Shown piece after piece: positions 19,201 to 28,384 of a stretch of DNA of 37,476 bases. Source of the DNA: Candidatus Aminicenantes bacterium RBG_19FT_COMBO_65_30 (GTDB lineage: Bacteria; Acidobacteriota; Aminicenantia; Aminicenantales; Saccharicenantaceae). The position numbers were made by a program, and so were the translations under genes. The notes under the pieces were generated by a model. It was not told the origin of the DNA, did no database searches, and saw nothing but the letters and a program-made list of their open reading frames with translations. How positions within the stretch are numbered: position 1 is the first letter of the stretch; each line of letters opens with the position of its first letter. The stretch is taken from assembly GCA_001775755.1 (NCBI GenBank), contig MEYF01000092.1, forward strand, positions 1 to 37,476, read 5' to 3'.

Positions 19201-20670
19201 ATGTGCGGCGTCATCGGCATCTGGGGTAACGGCCCCGTGATACGGGACCTCTATCAAGGCCTCCTGGCCATCCAGCACCGCGGCCAGGACTCGGCCGGGG
19301 TCATCACCTTCGACGGGCGCTTCCATACGAAAAAGGGCAACGGCCTCGTCCACGACATCTTCACGCCCGAGGCCGTCCAGCATCTCCGTGGCCCGATCGG
19401 CGTCGGCCACACGCGCTACCCGACGATCGGCGGCGGCGGCGGCGAGGACGCCCAACCCTTCCAGCTCAACTCGCCTTTCGGCATCATCATGGCCCACAAC
19501 GGGAACGTGGCCAATTACCGGGAGCTCCGCGACGAGCTGTTCCAACAACACCACCGGCTGCTCAACTCCGACTGCGACCTGGAGATCCTCCTCAACATCT
19601 TCGCCGAATCCTTGGCCCACGAGCGGACGAAGAACCTGGCGCCGGAGCACGTCTTTCGGGCCGTCGAGGCCGTGTTCGACAAGGTCCGGGGCAGTTATTC
19701 CGTGGTCGCCTACATCGCCGAGCAGGGCCTGGTCGCCTTCCGCGACCCCTACGGCATCAAGCCGCTCGCCTACGGCGTCCGCCGCGACGGTCTCCTCCCC
19801 TCCTACGCCGTCGCCTCGGAAACCGTCAGCCTGAACATCATGAACTTCGGCGAGATCAAGGACGTCGAGGCGGGCGAGGTCGTCTTCATCGACAAGAGCC
19901 GTACCCTCCATAAAAAGAGGATCCGCCGGGCCTGCGCCGCGCCCTGCCTCTTCGAGTGGGTCTATTTCGCCCGCCCCGATTCCTTCATCGACAAGGTCAA
20001 CGTCTACAAGTGCCGGGTCAACCTCGGCCGGTCCCTGGCCCAGGAGATCCGCCGGCGCAAGCTGGCCATCGACGTCGTCGTCCCCGTCCCCGACTCGGCC
20101 CGCGACGCCGCCATCGAGATCGCCCGCAAGCTCAACCTGAAGTACAGCGAAGCCCTGGTCAAGAACCGCTACATCGGCCGGACCTTCATCATGCCGGCCG
20201 CCGACCAGCGGAGAAACTCCGTCCGCCAGAAGCTCAATCCCATCGCCTCGGAGATCCGGGGAAAAAGGGTCCTCCTCGTCGACGACAGCATCGTCCGGGG
20301 CAACACGTCCAAAGCCATCATCGAAATGATCCGCGAGTGCGGGGCGAAGAAGGTCTATTTCGCCTCCTACTCGCCGCCCCTCCGCCACCCCTGCGTCTAC
20401 GGCATCGATATGCAGACAAAGACCGAGTTCGTCGCCCAGGACGCCGACGAGGCCGCCGTGGCCCGCAAGATCGGCGCCGACAAGGTCATCTACCAGTCGC
20501 TCGACGCCCTGAAGAAGGCGGTCCGGACCGAGAACCCGAAGATCACGAATTTCTGCGCCGCCTGCTTCGACGGTATCTACCCGACCGGGGACATCACGCC
20601 GGACCTGCTCGAGGACATCGAGGCCGACCGCAAGCTCCACCAGGACAGCCAGCTCGAGCTCAACATCTGA
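19201..20670 (+). CDS. purF: Amidophosphoribosyltransferase
   Basis: MCGVIGIWG Ntn nucleophile, IQHRGQDSAG, PRPP-binding RVLLVDDSIVRGNTSKAIIEMIRECGAKKVYF. Confidence 0.97.
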   Translation: MCGVIGIWGNGPVIRDLYQGLLAIQHRGQDSAGVITFDGRFHTKKGNGLVHDIFTPEAVQHLRGPIGVGHTRYPTIGGGGGEDAQPFQLNSPFGIIMAHNGNVANYRELRDELFQQHHRLLNSDCDLEILLNIFAESLAHERTKNLAPEHVFRAVEAVFDKVRGSYSVVAYIAEQGLVAFRDPYGIKPLAYGVRRDGLLPSYAVASETVSLNIMNFGEIKDVEAGEVVFIDKSRTLHKKRIRRACAAPCLFEWVYFARPDSFIDKVNVYKCRVNLGRSLAQEIRRRKLAIDVVVPVPDSARDAAIEIARKLNLKYSEALVKNRYIGRTFIMPAADQRRNSVRQKLNPIASEIRGKRVLLVDDSIVRGNTSKAIIEMIRECGAKKVYFASYSPPLRHPCVYGIDMQTKTEFVAQDADEAAVARKIGADKVIYQSLDALKKAVRTENPKITNFCAACFDGIYPTGDITPDLLEDIEADRKLHQDSQLELNI

Positions 20671-20684
20671 GCCGGCCAGCGCGG

Positions 20685-21680
20685 TCAGAGAGACCGCGTC
20701 CGGACCTTCCGCCACCAACTCCGGTTCGAGGCGTACCAGCGCACCGTCCGCTTGAGCCCTTCTTCGAACGGCGTCTCCGGCTCCCAGCCCAGGGCCCGGA
20801 CGAGGCCCGAATCCATGGCGTAGCGGCGGTCGTGCCCGGGCCGGTCGGGGACGAACTGGATGAGCTCGTGCGGCGCTTCGAGGGCGTCCAGAATGCGCCG
20901 GGCGACGTCGATGTTGGCCAGCTCGACCCCTCCCCCGACGTTGTAGACGCTGCCGCTCCGGCCCTTCAAGACGGCCGCTTCGACGGCCCGGCAGTGGTCC
21001 TCGACGTAGAGCCAGTCCCGGATGTTCAGCCCGTCCCCGAAGACCGGGATGGTCTTGCCTTCCAGGGCGTTGGTCAGGAAAAACGGGATGAGCTTCTCGG
21101 GGAACTGGCAGGGGCCGAAGGTATTGCTCGGGCGGAGGACGATCGTCGGCAGGCCGTAGGTCACGTGGTAGGCCCGGGCGAGATGGTCCCCGGCCGCCTT
21201 GCTGGCCGCGTAAGGCGAGGACGGCTGGAGGGGGTCGGACTCGCGGGCGGCACGGCCCGTCCGGCTGCCGTAGACCTCGTCGGTCGAGATGTGGACGAAG
21301 AACTCGACGGCCGGGAAGGCCCGCAGGGCGTCGAGGAGGGTATATGTGCCGTGGACGTTGGACAGGATGAACTCGCCGGCATCGTAGATCGACCGGTCGA
21401 CGTGGGTCTCGGCGGCGAAATGGACGACGCCCTGGACGCGGGCGAAGAGGCTCCGGATGAGGGCCTTGTCCCGGATGTCGCCGAGGACGAACTCGTAGCG
21501 CGGGTCGTCCTGGACGTCGCGGAGGTTGTCGAGGTTCCCGGCGTAGGTCAGCTTGTCCAGGTTGACGACCTTCGTCTCCTTGTGGCGGCGGAGGGTCATG
21601 CGGATGAAATGACTGCCGATGAAGCCCGCCCCGCCCGTCACGAGGATCGTCTTGCCGTCGAGGGACCGTTCGTTGCTCAT
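20685..21680 (-). CDS. rfbB: dTDP-glucose 4,6-dehydratase
   Basis: ILVTGGAGFIGSHFIRMTLRR, HFAAETHVDRSI, HISTDEVYGS, YAASKAAGDHLARAYHVTYGLP, RPSNTFGPCQFPEKLIPFF. Start at 21680. Confidence 0.95.
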   Translation of the reverse strand: MSNERSLDGKTILVTGGAGFIGSHFIRMTLRRHKETKVVNLDKLTYAGNLDNLRDVQDDPRYEFVLGDIRDKALIRSLFARVQGVVHFAAETHVDRSIYDAGEFILSNVHGTYTLLDALRAFPAVEFFVHISTDEVYGSRTGRAARESDPLQPSSPYAASKAAGDHLARAYHVTYGLPTIVLRPSNTFGPCQFPEKLIPFFLTNALEGKTIPVFGDGLNIRDWLYVEDHCRAVEAAVLKGRSGSVYNVGGGVELANIDVARRILDALEAPHELIQFVPDRPGHDRRYAMDSGLVRALGWEPETPFEEGLKRTVRWYASNRSWWRKVRTRSL

Positions 21681-21696
21681 GGTCGTTCTCCCGAGA

Positions 21697-23904
21697 TCAG
21701 AATCCGAATCCCCCCAGGAAATCGAGCGTTTTTCCGATCGCCCCCAGCCCCAGCGACACCCTGATCTGCGTGTCGGGCCGGTCGCGGAAATAGAATACCC
21801 GGACATCGACCAGGACATCGACGCACTGGTAATGGTAGGTCACCTGGGCGCCGGTGTAGAGGAGCCGCCGTTCCTTGATATTGTAGTCGGCCTCGAGCTG
21901 GAGGTCGAGCGCGAGGCCGGGCAGTCTCAGCCCGCCGAAAGCGCCGACCTGGTCGCGGTTATAGAGCGCGATGAGCGCGGGATCGACCCCGGTGACCCAG
22001 GAGTTCCGGCTCGAGAACCAGCTCATGGTCAGGAAATTCCCGTCCGCCTTGGCCCCGGCCGTAGCGCTGAGCCTCAGGCTCGACAAGTTCCTGTAATAAG
22101 GGTTATAGGCGGCCGAAGCGTCGAAGCTGAACTTGGCCTGCGGGTAGAACCGGAGCGTCCCGGTGATCTCCGAGAATCGGGGCGGCTTGCCGTCGACCGG
22201 GAACAGGGACAGGGGGCCGTCCTCGGGGGAAAAGTAGACTGTCTGCCCGAGGCCCAGGGAAAAAGCTTCGACCGCCCGATCCCCGGACTTGAAGAGGAAC
22301 CGGCTGACGACGCCGTAGCTCATCTGGTGGTAGCGGAAGAAGCCGTAGGAGGTCACGATCCGGTCGGACCGGCGGGTCGGGCTATCATAGGAATAATTGA
22401 CGTACGGCTCGACGATGTTCTTGAGCCGGGCCTGGCCGTCCCGGCCGTAGAAGATCCTGTAAAGAACGGGCCCGACGACCTCGATCCCGGCAACCAGGTT
22501 CCGGGTGAACAGCGGTTCGTCGACGATCCCGCCGGACTCCGGGTCGAGGCTCTGGCCGTAATAAAAGAGGTTCGCCGTGACCGAGGTCGTCGCGGTGAGC
22601 CAGGGGATCGAGGAGAACGGCAGGCTCAGCGTCGGGCTGACGGCGAGGCGCGTCGAGCGGCGCTCCGTGCCGGCCTCATACTGCGATTTCCAGCCGTACC
22701 GCCAGCGGGTGAAGGACGTCGCCAGGGAGAAATAGAGCGGGGCAAAGAGCTTCGTCTTGAAGACGTTGAAGTTGATCTGGGGCATTGAGGTCGTGACGTT
22801 GGCGTCGTCGAGCTGGGAGAAATAGGTCTCGAAGCGCGACGCCCGGGCGCTCAGGTTGAACCGGCGCCACGAACGGGTTAGGTAGACCTGGGAGGTGCGG
22901 TTGTAGACCAGGGCCCGCTGGAAATTGTTATCGAACTCCCGGAGGAAGCTGTAGGAGGTCTGATAGTCGACGTTGGCGGCGAGAGTGAAGCCGAAGGGCA
23001 GGGCCTGGGTGTGGTTGAGACGGACGATGGACGAGTTCCCCGGCTTCCCCCCCTGGGCATCCCTCTTGTAGACGAAATAATAGAGGTTGAGGTCGCCGCG
23101 CGTCCCGCCCGGAAAGAGATATCGGTATTCGAGGCCCGCGCCGGTGCCGCGCGAGAGATAGAAATCGACGCCGACCGTGGCGTCCATGTTCGGGGCGATG
23201 GCCCAGTAGAAGCTTTGGGAAACGGCCAATCCCTTCGCGCCGCCGAAGCCGATCCGGGGCAGAAGGAAGCCCGTGGCCCGCTCCTTCAGGGGATAGCGCA
23301 AGTAAGGCAGGTAGAAGACGGGAACGCTTTTGACCCGGACGACGGCGTCCCACATCTCCAGGTATTCGTCCTTCTTCAGGTTGGCCCGGGAGAGGCCGAA
23401 GCTCCAGCGCGGGTTGGGCTGGGTGCAGGCCGTAACCCGGGCGTTTTTCAGGCTATAGAGGTTCGCCTGCCGCCGCTCGAGCGTCTCCGCCTCGAACAGG
23501 ATCGAAGGCGGGATCATGCCGGAGGCGTTCTCGATCGTCCCCCGGCCGGTTTCGAGGTTGAAGAGGACGCGTTCGGCGCGGATGACCTCGCCGCCCGCCT
23601 GGGCGACGACGTTGCCCTCGGCCAGGACGTCCTTCGTTTCGACGTTGTACTCGACCCGGTCGGCGAGGAGGAGGAGCTCCCGGTAATGGATCTCGACGTC
23701 GCCCGAAGCGAAGACGCGGTCTTTCGTCCGCTCCTGGTTCCGGGCCAGGATCCTGACCTCGGCCGGACCACCGGGGTCCGTTTGAACGGCAGGGGAAGGC
23801 CGGGCGGGGGGTTGCGAAAAGAGAGCGGCCGGGACGATCGAGGCGGCCAGGCAGAACCCGAGGAGCCGACGCGGGAAAATCGGGCGGGAGGGACAAGAAT
23901 CCAT
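21697..23904 (-). CDS. lptD: LPS-assembly protein LptD
   Basis: Signal peptide, OstA-like region (VFASGDVEIHYRELLLLADRVEYNVETKDVLAEGNVVAQ), long C-terminal barrel with YLPYLRYPLKERATGFLLP. Confidence 0.92.
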   Translation of the reverse strand: MDSCPSRPIFPRRLLGFCLAASIVPAALFSQPPARPSPAVQTDPGGPAEVRILARNQERTKDRVFASGDVEIHYRELLLLADRVEYNVETKDVLAEGNVVAQAGGEVIRAERVLFNLETGRGTIENASGMIPPSILFEAETLERRQANLYSLKNARVTACTQPNPRWSFGLSRANLKKDEYLEMWDAVVRVKSVPVFYLPYLRYPLKERATGFLLPRIGFGGAKGLAVSQSFYWAIAPNMDATVGVDFYLSRGTGAGLEYRYLFPGGTRGDLNLYYFVYKRDAQGGKPGNSSIVRLNHTQALPFGFTLAANVDYQTSYSFLREFDNNFQRALVYNRTSQVYLTRSWRRFNLSARASRFETYFSQLDDANVTTSMPQINFNVFKTKLFAPLYFSLATSFTRWRYGWKSQYEAGTERRSTRLAVSPTLSLPFSSIPWLTATTSVTANLFYYGQSLDPESGGIVDEPLFTRNLVAGIEVVGPVLYRIFYGRDGQARLKNIVEPYVNYSYDSPTRRSDRIVTSYGFFRYHQMSYGVVSRFLFKSGDRAVEAFSLGLGQTVYFSPEDGPLSLFPVDGKPPRFSEITGTLRFYPQAKFSFDASAAYNPYYRNLSSLRLSATAGAKADGNFLTMSWFSSRNSWVTGVDPALIALYNRDQVGAFGGLRLPGLALDLQLEADYNIKERRLLYTGAQVTYHYQCVDVLVDVRVFYFRDRPDTQIRVSLGLGAIGKTLDFLGGFGF

Positions 23905-23950
23905 CGCTTGATATTTAGCACACCGACCTGGGAGAAGCAACCGGCGCCCG

Positions 23951-24187
23951 TCAGGCCTCGGGCGGCTCATCCTTCATCTGTTTCTTCAGGGCCCGTAAAA
24001 GGCTGAGCAGGCCGGAGACGATGCCGAGCACGGTGAAGATGAGAAGGAGCCAGGGCGCTGTGCCGAGCCAGCGGTCGAGAAAGTAGCCGAAAAAGAGCCC
24101 GATGGCGATCGAGGACGGCAGGATGAGGCCGAGCGAGCTCAGCTCGGCCAGCCGCCGCAAATCAGGCCGCCGGGACTTGCCGTTCAT
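23951..24187 (-). CDS. AtpZ/AtpI-family small membrane protein
   Basis: LRRLAELSSLGLILPSSIAIGLFFGYFLDRWLGTAPWLLLIFTVLGIVSGLLSLLRAL matches the AtpZ pattern. Confidence 0.8.
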   Translation of the reverse strand: MNGKSRRPDLRRLAELSSLGLILPSSIAIGLFFGYFLDRWLGTAPWLLLIFTVLGIVSGLLSLLRALKKQMKDEPPEA

Positions 24188-24540
24188 CGGGCCGGGGTCT
24201 GACCGTCGCCGCCGGCCGCCGGTTCGAAGCTCCCGGACTTCGCCGCCCAGGCCCCGCCTTCATTGACGAGGGCGTTCCAGCCGAAACCGAACCCGAAAGC
24301 CAGGCAGAAGAGCTTGAACAGCTCCTCGAATCCCTGCCCGGCGACGCCGGCCTCGAACCGAGGGAAGATGGTCAGGGCCAGGATGAGGCCGATGGCCGCG
24401 GAGGCCAGGGCCGAATAGACGTAGCGACTGCTGAAGCCGCGGACTTTTCCTTCCTTCACTTTCCGCAGCCAGGGGATAAGGGTCCGGGCCATGATGCCCA
24501 GAAGTAAGCCGAAAAACTTGACCAGGAATTCCGTGGACAT
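24184..24540 (-). CDS. Small predicted membrane protein of unknown function
   Basis: 118 aa with hydrophobic segments; 4-nt overlap with the AtpZ-like ORF supports co-translation. Family not recognised. Confidence 0.65.
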   Translation of the reverse strand: MSTEFLVKFFGLLLGIMARTLIPWLRKVKEGKVRGFSSRYVYSALASAAIGLILALTIFPRFEAGVAGQGFEELFKLFCLAFGFGFGWNALVNEGGAWAAKSGSFEPAAGGDGQTPAR

Positions 24541-24603
24541 GGCGTCTCGCCTCCCGGGGATTGTCGCTCGTTCCCGGCCCTATTCTCAGAGAAGCGCCGG
24601 GGG

Positions 24604-24634
24604 TTGTCAAGAAAAGCGGGGAAAGTGTTATACT
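24604..24634 (+). promoter_or_regulatory. Putative promoter for the atp genes (TTGTCA-19-TATACT)
   Basis: TTGTCA 24604-24609, 19-nt spacer, TATACT 24629-24634, 10 nt before the ATG at 24644. Confidence 0.4.
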
Positions 24635-24643
24635 ACCGCTGAC

Positions 24644-25045
24644 ATGGAGCCCGACAAGCCCGATGCCCTCGAGGAACGCATCCTCCGGCGGATCCCCATC
24701 GAGATCTTGGCCCTTTCGGCCGTGCTGGCCCTGCCGGCCGCCCTCCTGTTCGATCCCCTGACCGGGCTTTTCTTCGTCGCCGGAGGGGGCTTTTCGGCCC
24801 TCGGCTTCGCCTGGCTCAAGCAATCCCTGACCCGTTTCCTCGCCAGGGACAGGAAGGGCGCCCTGCGCTCCGGGATCGTCCTCTATGTCCTCCGCCTCGT
24901 GTTGATTTGCGCCGTCTTTTTCCTTATAATCCTCCTCTATCCGAAGAAGCTCATCGCCTTCGTCGCGGGCTTCTCCACGGTCGTCCCGGTGTCCCTGGCC
25001 GAAGGCGTCCGGACGCTTCTTCTCTTGAGAACATGGAAGGATTAG
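24644..25045 (+). CDS. ATP synthase subunit I-like membrane protein
   Basis: Small membrane protein overlapping atpB by 13 nt; composition and position typical of AtpI-like proteins. Confidence 0.7.
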   Translation: MEPDKPDALEERILRRIPIEILALSAVLALPAALLFDPLTGLFFVAGGGFSALGFAWLKQSLTRFLARDRKGALRSGIVLYVLRLVLICAVFFLIILLYPKKLIAFVAGFSTVVPVSLAEGVRTLLLLRTWKD

Positions 25046-25782
25046 AGCACAGCCTCTGGATCGTCGACGCCTTCAACCGCGTCTTCGGCCCGCCTATCGC
25101 CGCGATCCTCGGACTGGCCGGGATCGAGGTCTCCGATCCGCTCCACGTCGTGCCCGACTACCTGGTCATGGCCCTGGTCGTGGCCGTCACTCTGGCCGTC
25201 GTCCTGGGCCTTCTCTCGCGCCGCCTGACCCTCGTCCCCGGCGGCCGGCAGAGCGTCGTCGAGATGATCGTCCAGCTCTTCGAGGGCCTGGTCGTCGATA
25301 CCGTCGGCCCGGAGGGCCGGAAGTACCTGCCCGTCATCGGGACGGTGGGGCTTTTCGTCTTCGGCTGCAACATGATCGGCCTCTTCCCCGGCTTCATGTC
25401 GCCGACGAGCAAGCTCAACGTCACCCTCGGCTGCGCCCTCGTCGTCTTCTTCTACTACCACGCCCAGGGCGTCAGGGCCCAGGGCCTCAAGTACTTCAAG
25501 CACTTCATGGGCCCCATCCCGGCCCTGGCCCCGCTGATGATCCCGATCGAGGTCATCAGCCACTTCTCGCGGCCGGTCTCCCTGTCCATGCGGCTATTCG
25601 GCAACATCTTCGCCGAAGAGCTGCTCATCGTCATCATGGCCTCGATCATCCCCTTTCTCCTGCCCCTGCCGTTCATGGCCGTGGCCATCTTCACCTCGAT
25701 CATCCAGTCGTTCGTCTTCGTCCTCTTGTCCTGCATCTACATCGCGGGCGCCGTCGCCCATGAAGAAGAGCACTCAACCTAA
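25033..25782 (+). CDS. atpB: F0F1 ATP synthase subunit a
   Basis: LMIPIEVISHFSRPVSLSMRLFGNIFAEELLI with the conserved Arg; IIQSFVFVLLSCIYIAGAVAHEEEH. Confidence 0.96.
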   Translation: MEGLEHSLWIVDAFNRVFGPPIAAILGLAGIEVSDPLHVVPDYLVMALVVAVTLAVVLGLLSRRLTLVPGGRQSVVEMIVQLFEGLVVDTVGPEGRKYLPVIGTVGLFVFGCNMIGLFPGFMSPTSKLNVTLGCALVVFFYYHAQGVRAQGLKYFKHFMGPIPALAPLMIPIEVISHFSRPVSLSMRLFGNIFAEELLIVIMASIIPFLLPLPFMAVAIFTSIIQSFVFVLLSCIYIAGAVAHEEEHST

Positions 25783-25794
25783 AGGAGTTCCGCC

Positions 25795-26160
25795 ATGTCC
25801 AAGAAACTCAAAGCCTTGAGCCTGATGTTTTTCGGGGTCGCCCTGATGGCCCTGCCTCTGCTGGCCCAGGAAGCCTCGCAGGCCGCGGAGCCCGGCAAGG
25901 CCCACGCAGACCTGTTCAAGCTGTCGCTCATCGTCGGCGCGGGCATCATTACCCTGTCCGTCGCCGCCGGCGCCTTCTGCCAGGCCAAAGCCATCAGCAG
26001 CGCCTGCGAGGGGATCTCCCGGAATCCGGCCGGCGCCCCGCACATCCGCTTCCTGCTCGTCTTCGGGCTCGTCCTCATCGAGACCCTGGTCATTTACGCC
26101 CTGCTCATCACCATCATCATCCTCATGGTCCAGTGGGGGAACTACGTGATAAAGGCCTAG
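25795..26160 (+). CDS. atpE: F0F1 ATP synthase subunit c with N-terminal signal-like extension
   Basis: SACEGISRNPAG loop and FGLVLIETLVIYALLITIIIL ion-binding helix; N-terminal MSKKLKALSLMFFGVALMALPLLAQEA. Confidence 0.95.
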   Translation: MSKKLKALSLMFFGVALMALPLLAQEASQAAEPGKAHADLFKLSLIVGAGIITLSVAAGAFCQAKAISSACEGISRNPAGAPHIRFLLVFGLVLIETLVIYALLITIIILMVQWGNYVIKA

Positions 26161-26190
26161 CGGCCGAGGCCCCTCCGGACCACGGAGCGC

Positions 26191-27099
26191 ATGGCACGTC
26201 CGACGCTTCAGCTCATCGCCGCGTCCTTCAAGCGGTTCAACGGGGACAAGTGTTGGACTTCGGCCATCGTCGTCTCTTATTTCTCGCTCCTCTGCAGCGT
26301 CCCCCTGATCGCCCTGTTCTTCGCCGTGGCGGCGCGGTTCCTGGGCGACACGGAGATGGCCCTGCGCAGTCTCAACATCTTCACCGACGATTTCTTCGCC
26401 CGGCTCGACCCGGGCTTTTTCAAGAGCCTCGGCGACCTGTCCGGCGCCGTCGGCCAGCTCGGCTTGTTCGGCGTCGTCGGCTCGCTCGTCTCGGCCAGCT
26501 TCCTCTTCTCGAGCCTCATCGCGGCGATCAATCAAGTCTTCCACACGAAGTATCACAAATCCTTCTTCTACAACAGGCTCATGGAATTCCTGCTCATGTT
26601 CGTCGTCGGCATCTTCATGCTCTTCTCGCTGGCCATGACGGCCATCTGGACCGCCATCGGCCGGACCCTCCAGGAAAGCGAGCTCGTCCGGACCGGACTC
26701 AACCCCGGAGCGCTCGCCGTCATCAACAACGCCTTCCTGAAGTACGTCATCCCCTACGCCCTGACCTTCCTGATGTTCTTCATCCTTTACAAGTTCATCC
26801 CCGAGGTCAAGGTCCACACGCGCGCCGGGCTCATTCCCGCGGCCATCGCCGCCCTGCTCTTCGAGGTTTTCAAGAGATTGTTCGCCTTCTACGTCGTCCA
26901 CTTCTCGGCGGTCGGCATCGTCCTGCACAAGCTCCTCCAGGGCACGCTGACCTCGATCATCTTCTTCCTGCTCTGGATCTCCGCCTCGATGCTCATCCTG
27001 CTCTGGGGGGCGGAGTTGGCGGCCGTGCTCAACGAGAAGTATGACGCCGCGGTGCCGGCCAAGACGCCGGCCGCGGCCAAGTCGCCACCGGCCCTGTAG
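26191..27099 (+). CDS. YihY/BrkB family membrane protein
   Basis: Polytopic membrane protein with YihY-like pattern (SLLCSVPLIALFF...; SSLIAAINQVFHTK; FKRLFAFYVVHFSAVGIVLHKLLQGTLTSIIFFLLWISASMLILLWGAELAAVLNE). Confidence 0.85.
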   Translation: MARPTLQLIAASFKRFNGDKCWTSAIVVSYFSLLCSVPLIALFFAVAARFLGDTEMALRSLNIFTDDFFARLDPGFFKSLGDLSGAVGQLGLFGVVGSLVSASFLFSSLIAAINQVFHTKYHKSFFYNRLMEFLLMFVVGIFMLFSLAMTAIWTAIGRTLQESELVRTGLNPGALAVINNAFLKYVIPYALTFLMFFILYKFIPEVKVHTRAGLIPAAIAALLFEVFKRLFAFYVVHFSAVGIVLHKLLQGTLTSIIFFLLWISASMLILLWGAELAAVLNEKYDAAVPAKTPAAAKSPPAL

Positions 27100-27121
27100 A
27101 CCGGGGGGGGCCATGGCCGGA

Positions 27122-27448
27122 TCAGAGATGTTTGGCGATGAGGTCGACGAGCTTGCTCTTGGCCAGGGCCCCGACGACCTTCTCCTTGACCTGGCCGCCC
27201 TTGAACAGGATCATGGTCGGGATGGCCATGATGCCGTAGGTCTGGGGGGTCTGGCCGTTCTCGTCGACGTTCATCTTGACCACCTTGAGCTTGCCTATGT
27301 GCGACTCGGCGATCTCGTCGACAACGGGGGCGATCATGTGGCAGGGGCCGCACCAGGGGGCCCAGAAATCCACGAGCACGGGAAGGTCGGACTTGAGGAC
27401 CTCGGCGTCGAAGGTGGCGTCGGAACCGGCGATAATAGCGTCGGACAT
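27122..27448 (-). CDS. trxA: Thioredoxin
   Basis: [25 protein letters not shown]...[26 protein letters not shown]. Confidence 0.97.
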   Translation of the reverse strand: MSDAIIAGSDATFDAEVLKSDLPVLVDFWAPWCGPCHMIAPVVDEIAESHIGKLKVVKMNVDENGQTPQTYGIMAIPTMILFKGGQVKEKVVGALAKSKLVDLIAKHL

Positions 27449-27493
27449 GTTCGTCTCCTGTGATTGTGGTTCGATAGCGGAAAGGCGTATTCC

Positions 27494-27522
27494 ATCATAG
27501 CGGCGCGCCGCCGCCTTGTCAA
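27494..27522 (-). promoter_or_regulatory. Near-consensus sigma70 promoter for trxA (TTGACA-17-TATGAT)
   Basis: Reverse strand TTGACA (27522-27517), 17-nt spacer, TATGAT (27499-27494). Confidence 0.75.
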
Positions 27523-27535
27523 ACGGCCGCGCCGG

Positions 27536-28384
27536 TCACTCCGCCCAGCCGAGCTTCTCCTTGACCAGGTCGTAGTAATTGCGGCGGGGCGAGGTCACGA
27601 GATGGAGCTCGAACGGGGCCTTACGGATCTCGACCGTGTCGTCGCGGACGAGGGCGCCGCCCCGCTGGCCGTCGAGAGTCAGGTGGACTTCCTCCCCTCC
27701 CGTCAGGAGCCGGACGCCGACCGTCGATGTCGACGGCACGGCCAGAGGCCGGAAGGAAAGCGTGTGCGGACAAATGGGCGTCAGGACGATGGCCGGGACG
27801 AGGGGGTGGAGGATCGGCCCGCCGGCCGAGAGCGAATAGGCGGTCGAGCCGGTCGGCGTCGAGATGATGAGGCCGTCGGCCTTGAGCGTCGCCACCTCCT
27901 TACCGTCGATGCCGATGGCCAGCTCGATCATCCGGGCCACCGCGCCCTTGGTGACGACGACGTCGTTCAAGCAGAAGGACGCTGCGCCCCGGGTCTTGGC
28001 TTCGAGGAGCCAGCGTGGGCTGATGAGGCTCGCGTCCCCCGCGAGGAAGCGGTCGAGCGTGAGCGTCGCTTCGCGGACCGGGATCTCGGTCAAGAAGCCC
28101 AACCGGCCCAGGTTGACGCCCATGACGGGCACGCCCGCCTGGGCCGCGTGGTGGGCGACGCTGAGAAGGGTGCCGTCGCCGCCGAGGACAACGACGAGGT
28201 CCGAGGCGGCCGCGACATCCGCACGCTGCAATCCGCCGGGCCGTCCGAGCTTGCGGGCGGCGACGTCCTCGAGGACGCAGGCGATGCCCCGGCCCTCGAA
28301 ATACCCGACAAGGTCCTTCAGAATGCTCTCCACGGACGGCGCGTGGGGCTTGATGACGAGGCCGGCTTTACGAACGTTATTCAT
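27536..28384 (-). CDS. nadK: NAD(+)/NADH kinase
   Basis: LVVVLGGDGTLLSVAHHAAQAGVPVMGVNLGRLGFLTE; DGLIISTPTGSTAYSLSAGGPILHP. Confidence 0.96.
   Translation of the reverse strand: MNNVRKAGLVIKPHAPSVESILKDLVGYFEGRGIACVLEDVAARKLGRPGGLQRADVAAASDLVVVLGGDGTLLSVAHHAAQAGVPVMGVNLGRLGFLTEIPVREATLTLDRFLAGDASLISPRWLLEAKTRGAASFCLNDVVVTKGAVARMIELAIGIDGKEVATLKADGLIISTPTGSTAYSLSAGGPILHPLVPAIVLTPICPHTLSFRPLAVPSTSTVGVRLLTGGEEVHLTLDGQRGGALVRDDTVEIRKAPFELHLVTSPRRNYYDLVKEKLGWAE

Noticed and set aside
18433-20718. 761-aa minus-strand ORF extending across purF
   Set aside because: Only the C-terminal ~145 residues (18433-18870) are a real GGCT-like protein; the rest is the antisense frame of purF and the intergenic region, so I did not read it as a fusion.
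27100-27121. G8 run and GGCCATGGCC palindrome between yihY and trxA
   Set aside because: Too short to support a hairpin or regulatory element; may be a chance feature in GC-rich DNA.
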